Of a stretch of 32,306 bases of DNA, positions 16,430 to 25,637 are shown piece after piece; position 1 is the first letter of the stretch, and each line of letters begins with the position of its first letter. Both the position numbers and the translations under genes were made by a program. The DNA comes from Lysobacterales bacterium (GTDB lineage Bacteria; Pseudomonadota; Gammaproteobacteria; Xanthomonadales; S139-57): the NCBI GenBank assembly GCA_015485125.1, contig WFUE01000214.1:1-32306 (forward strand), read 5' to 3'. Under the pieces are notes generated by a model that saw only the letters and a program-made list of their open reading frames with translations, did no database searches and was not told the origin of the DNA.

Positions 16430-19207
16430 ATGATCTTCAACCCCTTCCGGAAACCGCGCTGGCAGCACAAGGACGCGGCCATTCGCGCACGCGCCGTCGC
16501 AACCGACCAGGATGCCAAACTGCAAGCCACCCTGCCCGAGCTGGCCAGCCGCGACCCCGACCCCGACGTGCGCCTGGCCGCCCTGAAACGGCTGGATGAC
16601 CCGCAGGCCTGGAGCCGTACTGCGGCTGAAGACCCACAAAAAAGGGTGCGCGAGGAAGCTGCTCGCCGGTTGCAACAGCTGCTGTTGCACACCGATGACG
16701 AGCAACTGGCCACGCAATTGCTTGATCGTCACGCGCAGGCCGATTGGGTGGCTACCCTGACCCGTGCCAAACTGCCAGTCGTGCGTCTGGCAGCAGCCCG
16801 AAAAGGGGGCAAGAGCGGTCACTGGCGTGAAGTGCTGGAACAAGCCGAAGAAACCGAACTGAAAGCCCTGCTGGATGAACTGAACGATACCCGGCTGCTG
16901 GAAGAACTGCTGCAAAAACCACCCAAGAACCAGAAAAAACTGGTTCAACAGCTGGAAGAGAAACTGGATACCCAACGGCTGGCAGCCGGAGACCCGGCCA
17001 CCGTCGAAAAGCATGCCCGGCGTCTTTGCCAGGCTTATATCGCCCTCAGTCAGGAAACCCGGCCGGATATCCTGAAAACCCGGCTGGACGAACTGGACCG
17101 GCAATGGGAGGCACTGCCACAGAAAGTCGTGGCCGAAAAACACCAGCATCAACGCAACGGCGCACGCAAGATCGCCCTGAATATCCTGCTGGCCCATGAC
17201 CCGGCACACCAGGAAAAACTGCGTCAACAAACACATGCTCAGGCGGAAGCCTGGATCGAACAGATGCGCAGGCTGGCCAACGACCCGCCGGCACAGATGG
17301 AAATACTGCAGGCCAAATTCCAGCAATTGCAACAACAGTGGCAGACGCTGCCGGAATACCTGCTGGAAGCGGAAATCCTGGCGCGCTGGCAGGATGCCCA
17401 TGACCTGGTTGAACATTTATTGCTGCCCGCGGCGGAGGAAACCGCCCTCCCCGGCGATATTGCCGCACTACAGGAAAAAACCCGGCAATGGCTACAACAG
17501 GATGCCAGCGCACTGACCAGCCGCGACCTGACCCGGCTGGAAGAAGAGCTGATCCACGCCAGGGCCACCCACACGCACCCCGATGAAGCCACGGCAAAAG
17601 TGTTGCAACAGACACAGCAACACCTGCACCGCCTGATCGAACGCCATCAGCAACATCTGCGTGAACTGGACGAGACAAAAGCCAGATTTCAGCAACTGCT
17701 GGCCGAGCTCAAAAGCACGCTGGAGCAAGGCCATATCCAGGAAGCCGCTAAACAGGAACAGGAAATCAGCCAACTGACTCCGGCACTGGAAAAGCAGCAA
17801 AGACTTGAAAAAAACAGCCTGAAACAGCTCGCTCGCCTGCGTGCCGAATTGAAGGACAAGCGCCAGTGGCTGCACTGGTCCAACGAGGATCACCGCAAGG
17901 CCTTGTGTGAAGAACTGGAGAACTTTGCGGCAAAGGGCGCGCACCCGGATGCGGTACGGGAAAAACTGCAGCAATCCTGGAAACAATGGCAGACACTGGA
18001 AAAAACCGAACGACCACTGCCTGGCAAGCAACGCTTCGCAGCCAGCCCGGCCAGCTGGCGACGCTTCAGCAAGATTCGCAAGCAACTGGAAGAACAGACC
18101 CAGCCCTATTTCGAAAAACGGCAACGCCAGCAGGAAAAGAACCTGGTCCAATGCCAACAGGCCATAGAGAATATGGAAAAACGGCTGCAGGAAGAAACCA
18201 TCGGCACGGATGCGCAGGCCAAAGCGCTGGAACAGCAACGACATCAACTGCTGGACTGGCTGCACAACCTGTCCAACCTGCCGCCGGCACAGCGCAAGGC
18301 CACCGCCCGAAAACTGCGCGATGTGCTCAAACGCAGCCGCCAGCGGCTCGATCAAGCTTACGATCACTGGCAAGCAGAACGCCAGGCAATCATTGATAAG
18401 GCTGCCGAGGCCGCGGCGCAGGAGGATCTGCAACAGGCTATCGAACAGGCCAAGGCACTACAGGCACATTGGAATCGCATTCCACACTTGCCAAGAAAAC
18501 GGGAACAACCCCTCTGGCGTGCTTTCCGCAAGCACTGCGACACCATTTTCGCGCGCAGAGATGCCGAACAGCAGGCCGAGGCACAGGAACAGGCCCAGCA
18601 GCGACAACAGGCAGAGGCGCTGCTCAAACAGCTACAGGCACTGGATTTCTCGCAGGCCCAGGACCAAGAAGCCCTGCATTCACTGGAACAGACCCTGCAG
18701 GCCATTCGTGACACATGGCGGGAACAGGACACACCGCCTGAGGATCTACAAACCCGCTTCGACCAGCAACTGCGCGAAACCCTGCAGCAACAGAATGTGG
18801 CCAGAACGCGTATTGCACGGGATCGTTTTCTGACGCAACTGGCCGCCGTGGCTGCCGATGGTGACCCGGCCTCGCGAACACAATGGCCCGCTTCCTGGCA
18901 GGAAGCCTGGCAGGCAGGCCGCGAACAGCCCCTCGACGAATCGGCCTTGCGGGAGCAAGTGCTGGAAATGGAAATACTGGCCGATCAACCCTCACCGGGA
19001 GAAGACCAGGCACGGCGTCTGCAGGTACAGGTTGCGCTGGTACAAAAAAAACACGACGGCCAATTGCCCGATGGCGATGCACTGCCGGAATGGCTGCTGC
19101 TACGCTGGCTGCATGCCGGTGGTGGACAATTGCCACAAGACCATCCCCTGCAAGGCCGCTTCACCCAGGGCATGCGGGCCTGTTTTTCCCTGCAGGATCC
19201 GGTCTGA
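16430..19207 (+). CDS. DUF349 domain-containing coiled-coil protein (925 aa)
   Basis: HEAT-like N-terminus (RDPDPDVRLAALKRLDDPQAW), then long Gln/Glu/Leu-rich helices and repeated W-containing DUF349-like segments (LRAELKDKRQWLHWSNEDHRKALCEELENFAAKG; REKLQQSWKQWQTLEK). Confidence 0.75.
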   Translation: MIFNPFRKPRWQHKDAAIRARAVATDQDAKLQATLPELASRDPDPDVRLAALKRLDDPQAWSRTAAEDPQKRVREEAARRLQQLLLHTDDEQLATQLLDRHAQADWVATLTRAKLPVVRLAAARKGGKSGHWREVLEQAEETELKALLDELNDTRLLEELLQKPPKNQKKLVQQLEEKLDTQRLAAGDPATVEKHARRLCQAYIALSQETRPDILKTRLDELDRQWEALPQKVVAEKHQHQRNGARKIALNILLAHDPAHQEKLRQQTHAQAEAWIEQMRRLANDPPAQMEILQAKFQQLQQQWQTLPEYLLEAEILARWQDAHDLVEHLLLPAAEETALPGDIAALQEKTRQWLQQDASALTSRDLTRLEEELIHARATHTHPDEATAKVLQQTQQHLHRLIERHQQHLRELDETKARFQQLLAELKSTLEQGHIQEAAKQEQEISQLTPALEKQQRLEKNSLKQLARLRAELKDKRQWLHWSNEDHRKALCEELENFAAKGAHPDAVREKLQQSWKQWQTLEKTERPLPGKQRFAASPASWRRFSKIRKQLEEQTQPYFEKRQRQQEKNLVQCQQAIENMEKRLQEETIGTDAQAKALEQQRHQLLDWLHNLSNLPPAQRKATARKLRDVLKRSRQRLDQAYDHWQAERQAIIDKAAEAAAQEDLQQAIEQAKALQAHWNRIPHLPRKREQPLWRAFRKHCDTIFARRDAEQQAEAQEQAQQRQQAEALLKQLQALDFSQAQDQEALHSLEQTLQAIRDTWREQDTPPEDLQTRFDQQLRETLQQQNVARTRIARDRFLTQLAAVAADGDPASRTQWPASWQEAWQAGREQPLDESALREQVLEMEILADQPSPGEDQARRLQVQVALVQKKHDGQLPDGDALPEWLLLRWLHAGGGQLPQDHPLQGRFTQGMRACFSLQDPV

Positions 19208-19282
19208 AATACCCGCATCCGTACAGGGTACTTTTCATTTTCATCCGGTTCCCGTAGGCTGTATACAAAAAAGAGCAGCATC

Positions 19283-21139
19283 ATGCGTCTCAACAAGAAA
19301 TCACTGATCTTCGCTTCAGGGATGATGCTGACACTGTTCGTACTGACCACCAGCGTTCTGCTGCTGGTCATGCGCCACTACACCGTGGAATCGGTACGCC
19401 AGCAGAGTCTGCTGCAATCCCGCCTGCTACTGCACCAGATGGTACTGCTGGATCAACACCAACCCGAACTCAAGGCACAGTGGAAAAAGGGCCTGCGCCG
19501 GCTGCAAGGCATGAAGGATGCCCATATCTTTCGGGGTGAGGCGGTTCGTCAGCAATATGGCCCCGGCACCCCGGATGCCCAACCGGCAGACCCCCTGGAA
19601 AGAACGGTCCTGGCTACCGGGCAAGCCGTCATGGACATTACCTACGCGGATTTTCAGCCGGTCTTTCGCCATGTCATTCCCTGGCGCATGGACAGCGACC
19701 CCAGCATCGATTGCAGCCAGTGTCATCAGGCCGCCCCGGATGCCGTCCTGGGGGGCATCAGCATTCGCCTGGATACCACCGCGCTGACCACCGGCGCCAA
19801 GGTCATCGTGGGCAGCATCACCCTGATTTTCATCCTGTTTACCCTGTTTTTGCTCTGGCTGTTACAGCGCATCACCACGCCCATCGTGGAAACCGCCCAT
19901 GACATCCACCGCTCGGTGGAACAAGCCATCAGTGGTGATTTCAGCGGCCAGATCAGTACCCGTTCCGAGGATGAAATCGGTGACATCGCCAAGAGTTTCA
20001 ATACCCTGACCCTGTTCCTCAACCGGGACTTGCGTGAAATCCGCACCAACGTGGCGCAACTGCTGCGTTGTGAAAATACGCGGGCCAAAAACCTGCTGGC
20101 CAGCACCACGCGCATGGTGGATGGGCTGATCGAGGTTTCTCATTTCAAGCAAACCATCGAGGGGGATGAGCACCGCATGGACGTCTATCGCCGCCTGGCA
20201 AGGGTGCTCAGTGATGATTTTCTGGTGGAACACTTCAGCCTGTATGAAGTGGACCACAACAAGAAACGCATTCTGCCACTGATGGTGGACCATGACACTG
20301 CGGACAGCGTGCATTGGTGCGACCCCCAGATTCAGATCCGTTCGGAGTCCTGCCGTGCCTGCCGTACCGGGCAGATCACCACCAACCTGGAAGAGCCGGA
20401 AATCTGCCCCTGCTTCCGCAGCCACGACGAACGCTACGTGTTCCACCTGTGCATTCCGGTCATCCAGTCCGGCCGGGTTGGCAGTATCGTGCAGCTGGTA
20501 TTCCATCAGGAAGAAGCGGATGAATTGATGAAATCCCGCCCCATTCTGGAAGCCTATCTGCGGGAAGCCGCGCCCGTGCTGGAAGCCAAGCGGCTGATGG
20601 ACAAGCTCAAGGAAACCACCCTGCGTGACCCCATGACCGGGCTGCATAACCGCCGCTTTCTCGAAGAATACATGGAAACCCTGCTGGCCAGCCAAAGCCG
20701 GCGGGATACCCCAATGGGCGTGCTGATGCTGGATGTGGACTACTTCAAGAAGGTCAACGACACACTGGGCCACCAGGCCGGTGACGAGTTGCTCAAGGGC
20801 GTGGCGCGCATTCTCAAGAACTCGGTACGAGCAGCGGATCTGGTCATCCGCTATGGCGGTGAGGAATTTCTGATCCTGCTGCAGGATGTGGATCCGGAAC
20901 ATCTGCTACAGGTGGCGGAAAAGATCCGCGCCAAGGTGGAAGAACAGGAGTTCCAGCTACCCGGTCACGTACTGCACAAGACCATCTCCATCGGTGCCAG
21001 CCTGATGCCGGAAGACGGCGACACGCTCTGGCAAGTCATCAAGTTTGCCGATGTCGCCCTCTATCAGGCCAAGGAACAGGGCCGCAACCGGGTCATCCGC
21101 TTCGACCCGGAGATGTGGCAGGACAAGGGCGAATACTGA
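19283..21139 (+). CDS. Membrane diguanylate cyclase with periplasmic CXXCH heme-c motif, HAMP-like linker, Cys-rich sensor and GGDEF domain
   Basis: N-terminal TM; DPSIDCSQCHQAAPDAVLGGISI (CXXCH); second TM IVGSITLIFILFTLFLLWLL; HAMP-like segment; CDPQIQIRSESCRACRTGQITTNLEEPEICPCF; DPMTGLHNRRFLEEYM...IRYGGEEFLILLQ. Confidence 0.9.
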   Translation: MRLNKKSLIFASGMMLTLFVLTTSVLLLVMRHYTVESVRQQSLLQSRLLLHQMVLLDQHQPELKAQWKKGLRRLQGMKDAHIFRGEAVRQQYGPGTPDAQPADPLERTVLATGQAVMDITYADFQPVFRHVIPWRMDSDPSIDCSQCHQAAPDAVLGGISIRLDTTALTTGAKVIVGSITLIFILFTLFLLWLLQRITTPIVETAHDIHRSVEQAISGDFSGQISTRSEDEIGDIAKSFNTLTLFLNRDLREIRTNVAQLLRCENTRAKNLLASTTRMVDGLIEVSHFKQTIEGDEHRMDVYRRLARVLSDDFLVEHFSLYEVDHNKKRILPLMVDHDTADSVHWCDPQIQIRSESCRACRTGQITTNLEEPEICPCFRSHDERYVFHLCIPVIQSGRVGSIVQLVFHQEEADELMKSRPILEAYLREAAPVLEAKRLMDKLKETTLRDPMTGLHNRRFLEEYMETLLASQSRRDTPMGVLMLDVDYFKKVNDTLGHQAGDELLKGVARILKNSVRAADLVIRYGGEEFLILLQDVDPEHLLQVAEKIRAKVEEQEFQLPGHVLHKTISIGASLMPEDGDTLWQVIKFADVALYQAKEQGRNRVIRFDPEMWQDKGEY

Positions 21140-21167
21140 AACCGCAACTCAAACTGCCATCCTCTCC

Positions 21168-21186
21168 GGTACACCCGGTTTGTACC
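21168..21186. repeat. Short inverted repeat GGTACA-N7-TGTACC upstream of the acylase gene
   Basis: Perfect 6-bp arms in the 126-bp intergenic region between the diguanylate cyclase gene and the acylase gene. Confidence 0.35.
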
Positions 21187-21265
21187 CAAAACGGGGGAGT
21201 GCCATAATGCCGGGCACCATGACACTACGTCATTTCTGTTCAACCACTGCCTGGGGGAGGCAAAC

Positions 21266-24064
21266 ATGAAGAAAATTGCTCTTTCACTGGCCATGGGGCT
21301 TGGCATGGCCTTTGGCCTGCAAGCAAGCGAAACCGTGGTCAGCCAGCAACTGCAACAACCCGTCACCATTCAATATGACGAGGAAGGCATTCCGCACATC
21401 ACCGGTGAAAACCTGTCCGAAACCGAGATTGCCTTTGCTCAGGGCTATGCCCAGGCCGCCCAACGCTTCTTCCAGATGGATCTGACACGTAGAGTCGCCA
21501 GCGGCACGCTGGCTGAACTGGTAGGCAGCAGCGTGCTCGCGGACGACATCCAACTGCGTACCCTCGGCTTGCGCCGTGCCGCCTGGCAAACCTGGGTAGC
21601 CATGAACAATGACACCCGCGCCTGGCTCAAGGCCTATGCGGATGGCGTAAACACCTGGCTTGCACACAACCCACTGCCCAGTGAATACGGCGCTCTGGAA
21701 TTGAGCAAGGCCACGCCCTGGCAACCGGTGGACTCCATCGTGGTGGCCAAGGCCCTGGCCTTCCAGCTCTCCTTTGACCTGGATGTCGACCTCACCATCA
21801 AGGCGGCCGCCTACCAGCAGGCCGGCCAGGTCGGCGGTTTTAACGGCACTGCCCTGTTCAGTGAAGATACTCATCGCAGCCAGCCGCCGGATGACCGGGT
21901 CAGTGCCCCTGGCTTCATCCAGTCCATTGGAGGACTGGGCAAGACTGAAAGCAACCCGGCATTGGGGCTGGTTTCACCCCTGGCGGCCAAACTGGCCAGT
22001 GCCTACAAGGCCAAGGTTGGCCAGATTCCCTTTTTCCAGAAATCCCTGCGCCCGGACAAGAATGGCGCCGGTTCCAACTGGTGGATCGTCGATGGCGAGC
22101 ACACCGCCAGCGGCATGCCCATTCTGGCCAATGACCCGCACCTGAGTCTCAATATACCCTCCGTGTTCATGGAAGCCTATCTGCCAGAAGCCGCCGGTGT
22201 GAGCGTGCCGGGCACACCCGGCATCATCCAGGGCTGCACCCTCTACTACTGCTGGGGTTCCACCGTACACCCCATGGATGTCACCGATACCTTCATGGAG
22301 CAGCTGGAAACCAACAATTTCGGCCTGCCCACCCATATCATCCACAATGGCGAGAAGGAGCCCCTGCTGTGGATCTACCAGAGCTACTACGCCAACCAGA
22401 TCGGCGATGGCGTGATGGACAATCTGGAACGGCAGCCCGTGGGTTATGACGCGGGTGGAATCACCTTCGTCGTACCGCGACGCAACAACGGCCCGCTGGT
22501 ACAGGTGGATGTGGAAAACAAGACCGGTCTGAGCGTGCAATACACCGGCTGGGGCCCCACTTTCGAACTGGAAGCCTTCCGCCTGATGAACCGTGGCCAG
22601 AACCTGGATGATTTCAAGGCCGCCCTGCAATACTTCGATGTGGGTTCGCAGAACTTCGGCTACGCCGACCGGGAAGGCAACATTGCCTATTTCACCAGCG
22701 CGGAAATGCCTTTGCGTGAAGATTTGCAAACCATGAACACACTGGATGGCGGCATACCACCATTCATGATCCGGGATGGTTCGGGCGCACTGAAACACGA
22801 ATGGATGCCAGTACAAAACCCGCAACCCATGCAGGCTGTGCCCTATGAGATCCTGCCCTTCGACGAAATGCCACAATTGGTCAACCCGGAAGCCGGCTAT
22901 ATCGCCAACGCCAACAACGACCCGGTCGGTGTCAGTCTGGACAACAACCCGTTCAACCAGCTGCGCCCCGGCGGCGGTATCTACTATCTCAACCCCTTCT
23001 ACTCTGCCTATCGTATCGGTCGTATCGACCGGGTACTGCAAGACATGGTCAGCAAGGCGGATGTGGATTTCGACAAGATGCGCAGCCTGCAAGCCAACAA
23101 CCAGCTGCTGGATGCCGAGCTGATGACACCCTACATCCTGACCGCCATGGAAAGAGCAGGCAAGGAGGATGCCTGGCCCGGCCTGCAACAGTTCCTGGGT
23201 GACCTGCGCGTGCTGGAAGCGGTAGAACGGCTGTCCAAATGGGATTTCAGCACCCCCACCGGCATTCCGGAAGGCTATGACCCGGGTGATGACCCGTTCG
23301 CCCTGCCTGAACCCAGCCAGGATGAAATCGATGCTTCCGTGGCCGCCACTATTTTTGCCATCTGGCGCTCGCAAATGCTCGCCAACACCATGGATGCCGT
23401 GTTCGATGCCATGGGCATGACGGCCTACCGCCCATCCGCGCGCATGGCCTACAACGCCCTCAAGCATCATCTGGACAGCTTTGAGCAGAACCGTGGCATG
23501 GGCGCTTCCGGCATTCCGTTCTTCAATGTGGATGGAGCACCCACCCCCGAGGATGCCCGTGACTTCATCATTCTCTACAGCCTGCAACAGGGCCTGAACC
23601 TGCTGGCTTCCGACGAATTCGCACCGGCCTTCGGCAACAGCACGCATCTGTCGGACTACCGCTGGGGCAAGCTGCACCGGATCGTCTTCGACCATCCTCT
23701 GGGCGCGCCCTTCAACATTCCCAACTATGGGCCGTTCAACGACCTGTCACCGGAAATGCCCGGCCTTGCGCGTGCCGGTGGCTATGAATCGGTAGATGCC
23801 TCCCGTCACGATGCCCGCGCCGACAGCCTCAACGGCTTCATGTTTGGCGCGGGGCCGGCCCGCCGCTTCATTGGTGAGATGCAGGCCGAGAATATCCTGG
23901 GGCACCAGACCATCCCCGGTGGTCAATCTGGAGAAATCACCTCCCCGCTCTATGCCAGCCAACTACCCCGTTGGCTGACCAACCAGTATCATGATCTGGT
24001 ACCGGGGCAAACACCGGCCACCATCACCGACACGGTCGAATTGCTGCCGGCAACCACGCCCTGA
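21266..24064 (+). CDS. Penicillin acylase family (Ntn-hydrolase) precursor, secreted
   Basis: Signal peptide MKKIALSLAMGLGMAFGLQASE; IQYDEEGIPHITGENLSETEIAFAQGYAQAAQRFFQMDLTRR; GAGSNWWIVDGEHTASGMPILANDPHL with the presumed nucleophile Ser at 22073-22075. Confidence 0.94.
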   Translation: MKKIALSLAMGLGMAFGLQASETVVSQQLQQPVTIQYDEEGIPHITGENLSETEIAFAQGYAQAAQRFFQMDLTRRVASGTLAELVGSSVLADDIQLRTLGLRRAAWQTWVAMNNDTRAWLKAYADGVNTWLAHNPLPSEYGALELSKATPWQPVDSIVVAKALAFQLSFDLDVDLTIKAAAYQQAGQVGGFNGTALFSEDTHRSQPPDDRVSAPGFIQSIGGLGKTESNPALGLVSPLAAKLASAYKAKVGQIPFFQKSLRPDKNGAGSNWWIVDGEHTASGMPILANDPHLSLNIPSVFMEAYLPEAAGVSVPGTPGIIQGCTLYYCWGSTVHPMDVTDTFMEQLETNNFGLPTHIIHNGEKEPLLWIYQSYYANQIGDGVMDNLERQPVGYDAGGITFVVPRRNNGPLVQVDVENKTGLSVQYTGWGPTFELEAFRLMNRGQNLDDFKAALQYFDVGSQNFGYADREGNIAYFTSAEMPLREDLQTMNTLDGGIPPFMIRDGSGALKHEWMPVQNPQPMQAVPYEILPFDEMPQLVNPEAGYIANANNDPVGVSLDNNPFNQLRPGGGIYYLNPFYSAYRIGRIDRVLQDMVSKADVDFDKMRSLQANNQLLDAELMTPYILTAMERAGKEDAWPGLQQFLGDLRVLEAVERLSKWDFSTPTGIPEGYDPGDDPFALPEPSQDEIDASVAATIFAIWRSQMLANTMDAVFDAMGMTAYRPSARMAYNALKHHLDSFEQNRGMGASGIPFFNVDGAPTPEDARDFIILYSLQQGLNLLASDEFAPAFGNSTHLSDYRWGKLHRIVFDHPLGAPFNIPNYGPFNDLSPEMPGLARAGGYESVDASRHDARADSLNGFMFGAGPARRFIGEMQAENILGHQTIPGGQSGEITSPLYASQLPRWLTNQYHDLVPGQTPATITDTVELLPATTP

Positions 24065-24073
24065 AACCGAATT

Positions 24074-24097
24074 TCAGACCACAGGGAAGTGGTCTGA
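24074..24097. terminator. Hairpin directly after the acylase stop, possible terminator or processing structure
   Basis: TCAGACCAC-AGGGAA-GTGGTCTGA, 9-bp perfect stem, 10 bp after the stop codon; no U tract on either strand. Confidence 0.45.
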
Positions 24098-24160
24098 TCA
24101 CCCTGAAACAGGTCTGTACTGTACAATGGCGACGATCATCGTCTCGAAAGGATCGCTGCC

Positions 24161-24640
24161 TTGAACACCCTGCTGGAACAATTCACCCTGGTACGCACTC
24201 AATGGATCCGCCTGCACGCGGAACTGCTCAAGCCCGTGGCGGCCGAACAGCCACACCAGCTGAAGGTGGAAATCAAGCTCACGCCCAGTACGCTCCCTGG
24301 AGAAAACAACGGCATGCCCGAATATCAGATCGGTTGTCGCATGCACTGCCTCGGGCACCTGCCCCAGAAAGAAGAAGAGCCGCTGTTTCAGACGGAAGTC
24401 TTGATGAACGCCATCTACCGGCAAGCGCATGGCATGCCTTTGGATTTCACTCGCTTCAGCGCACTGCACAGCCAGTGCAATCGCCAGCTCTACCCGCTGC
24501 TACGCCTGAAACTCATCCAGCTGGTCAGGGAACTGGGTATCAGTCAGGTACAATTGCCGGAAGACTTGTTCACACAAATGGAAGAGACCCGACCGGAGCT
24601 GGACAGCGAAGGGCCGGAAAAAACCACCCGCCTGCATTGA
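24161..24640 (+). CDS. Uncharacterised 159-aa protein, possibly SecB-like
   Basis: TTG start with GAAAGGA upstream. The C-terminal part CNRQLYPLLRLKLIQLVRELGISQVQLPEDLF resembles the SecB pattern CP..LFPYAR..I..LV...GFPQL.L.P..F. Confidence 0.6.
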   Translation: MNTLLEQFTLVRTQWIRLHAELLKPVAAEQPHQLKVEIKLTPSTLPGENNGMPEYQIGCRMHCLGHLPQKEEEPLFQTEVLMNAIYRQAHGMPLDFTRFSALHSQCNRQLYPLLRLKLIQLVRELGISQVQLPEDLFTQMEETRPELDSEGPEKTTRLH

Positions 24641-24655
24641 GGCAAGTGTAATCGG

Positions 24656-25522
24656 TTATTGCACACCCGCAGGCAAGCGGTCATAGAGCAATTGCACCAT
24701 ACCCAGCGTGACCCGGTCACCCGGCTGCAACAATTGCAACTGGCTGGGCTGCACCCGGTTGCCATTGACAAAGGAACCATTCATCACACCCATCTCTTCC
24801 ATCAGGGCATAACCTTCGGGCGTACGCACCAGGCGGGCATGCCGGCGGCTGAGAGAACGGCGGCTGTCGTGATCGGACAGATCCAGATCCGGAAAAATGC
24901 CACTGGCGGGATCGGTACGACCCAGCGTGATGACGTCCTGATTCGGCAGCGGCAGCCACTGCCCGGACAACAGGCGGAAACCATATTCCGGTGTCCTGGC
25001 GGTTTCCGGCACCGCTTCTACGCCCGGATCGGTCTGAAAACCCAGGGTTTCCGGCATCAGGCCCGGCCAGGTTTCCGGTGCCTCCGGCTGTTCCGCCGCC
25101 GAAGACTCGACCATCTTGGACTGTTGCCGCAACAGCAGATATTTCTCCGTCAGGCTGCGCAACTGCCAACCCAGTTTGCGCAACATGCGAACGGCCAGCT
25201 CCGGCTCGCTGCGGATCATCTGTTCGAAATCCCCCATGTCGATCCGCGAGAGCACACAATCGGTTTCCGCCCGCGCCGTGGCATAGCGGGGCTGGGATTC
25301 CAGCAAGCTCATCTCCCCAAAAAAATCCCCTTCTTCCAGTACGGAGATAGTTACCAGCCCCCTTGGTGCATTTTTCTGAATGGCGATGCGCCCCTTGCGA
25401 ATCAAAAACATGCAATCACCCAGCTCACCTTCGGCAAAGAGCAATTCTCCCGCCTGCAGGCGGACCGTGGTGTAGCGGGTAAAAGATTCGACTTTCTGGG
25501 TGCCGCTCATGCTGGATTTCAT
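24656..25522 (-). CDS. Cyclic nucleotide-binding domain / FHA domain protein
   Basis: GDFFGEMSLLESQPRYATARAETDC (CNB cassette) followed by a C-terminal FHA domain ITLGRTDPASGIFPDLDLSDHDSRRSLSRRHARLVRTPEGYALMEEMGVMNGSFVNGNRV. Confidence 0.92.
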   Translation of the reverse strand: MKSSMSGTQKVESFTRYTTVRLQAGELLFAEGELGDCMFLIRKGRIAIQKNAPRGLVTISVLEEGDFFGEMSLLESQPRYATARAETDCVLSRIDMGDFEQMIRSEPELAVRMLRKLGWQLRSLTEKYLLLRQQSKMVESSAAEQPEAPETWPGLMPETLGFQTDPGVEAVPETARTPEYGFRLLSGQWLPLPNQDVITLGRTDPASGIFPDLDLSDHDSRRSLSRRHARLVRTPEGYALMEEMGVMNGSFVNGNRVQPSQLQLLQPGDRVTLGMVQLLYDRLPAGVQ

Positions 25523-25637
25523 GGGTTACTTGTACACAAATACTATCATGCCAGCCTGCACTAGACCGCATTCCACATGCGAGCGCAAGGGCTCATGCCC
25601 TGCAAACGGCCCGCAAGCCTCTGAACTGAGAGTCAAC

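Noticed and set aside
21974-23695. 573-aa minus-strand ORF opposite the acylase gene
   Set aside because: Shadow ORF; the plus strand encodes the conserved acylase with the GAGSNWW site.
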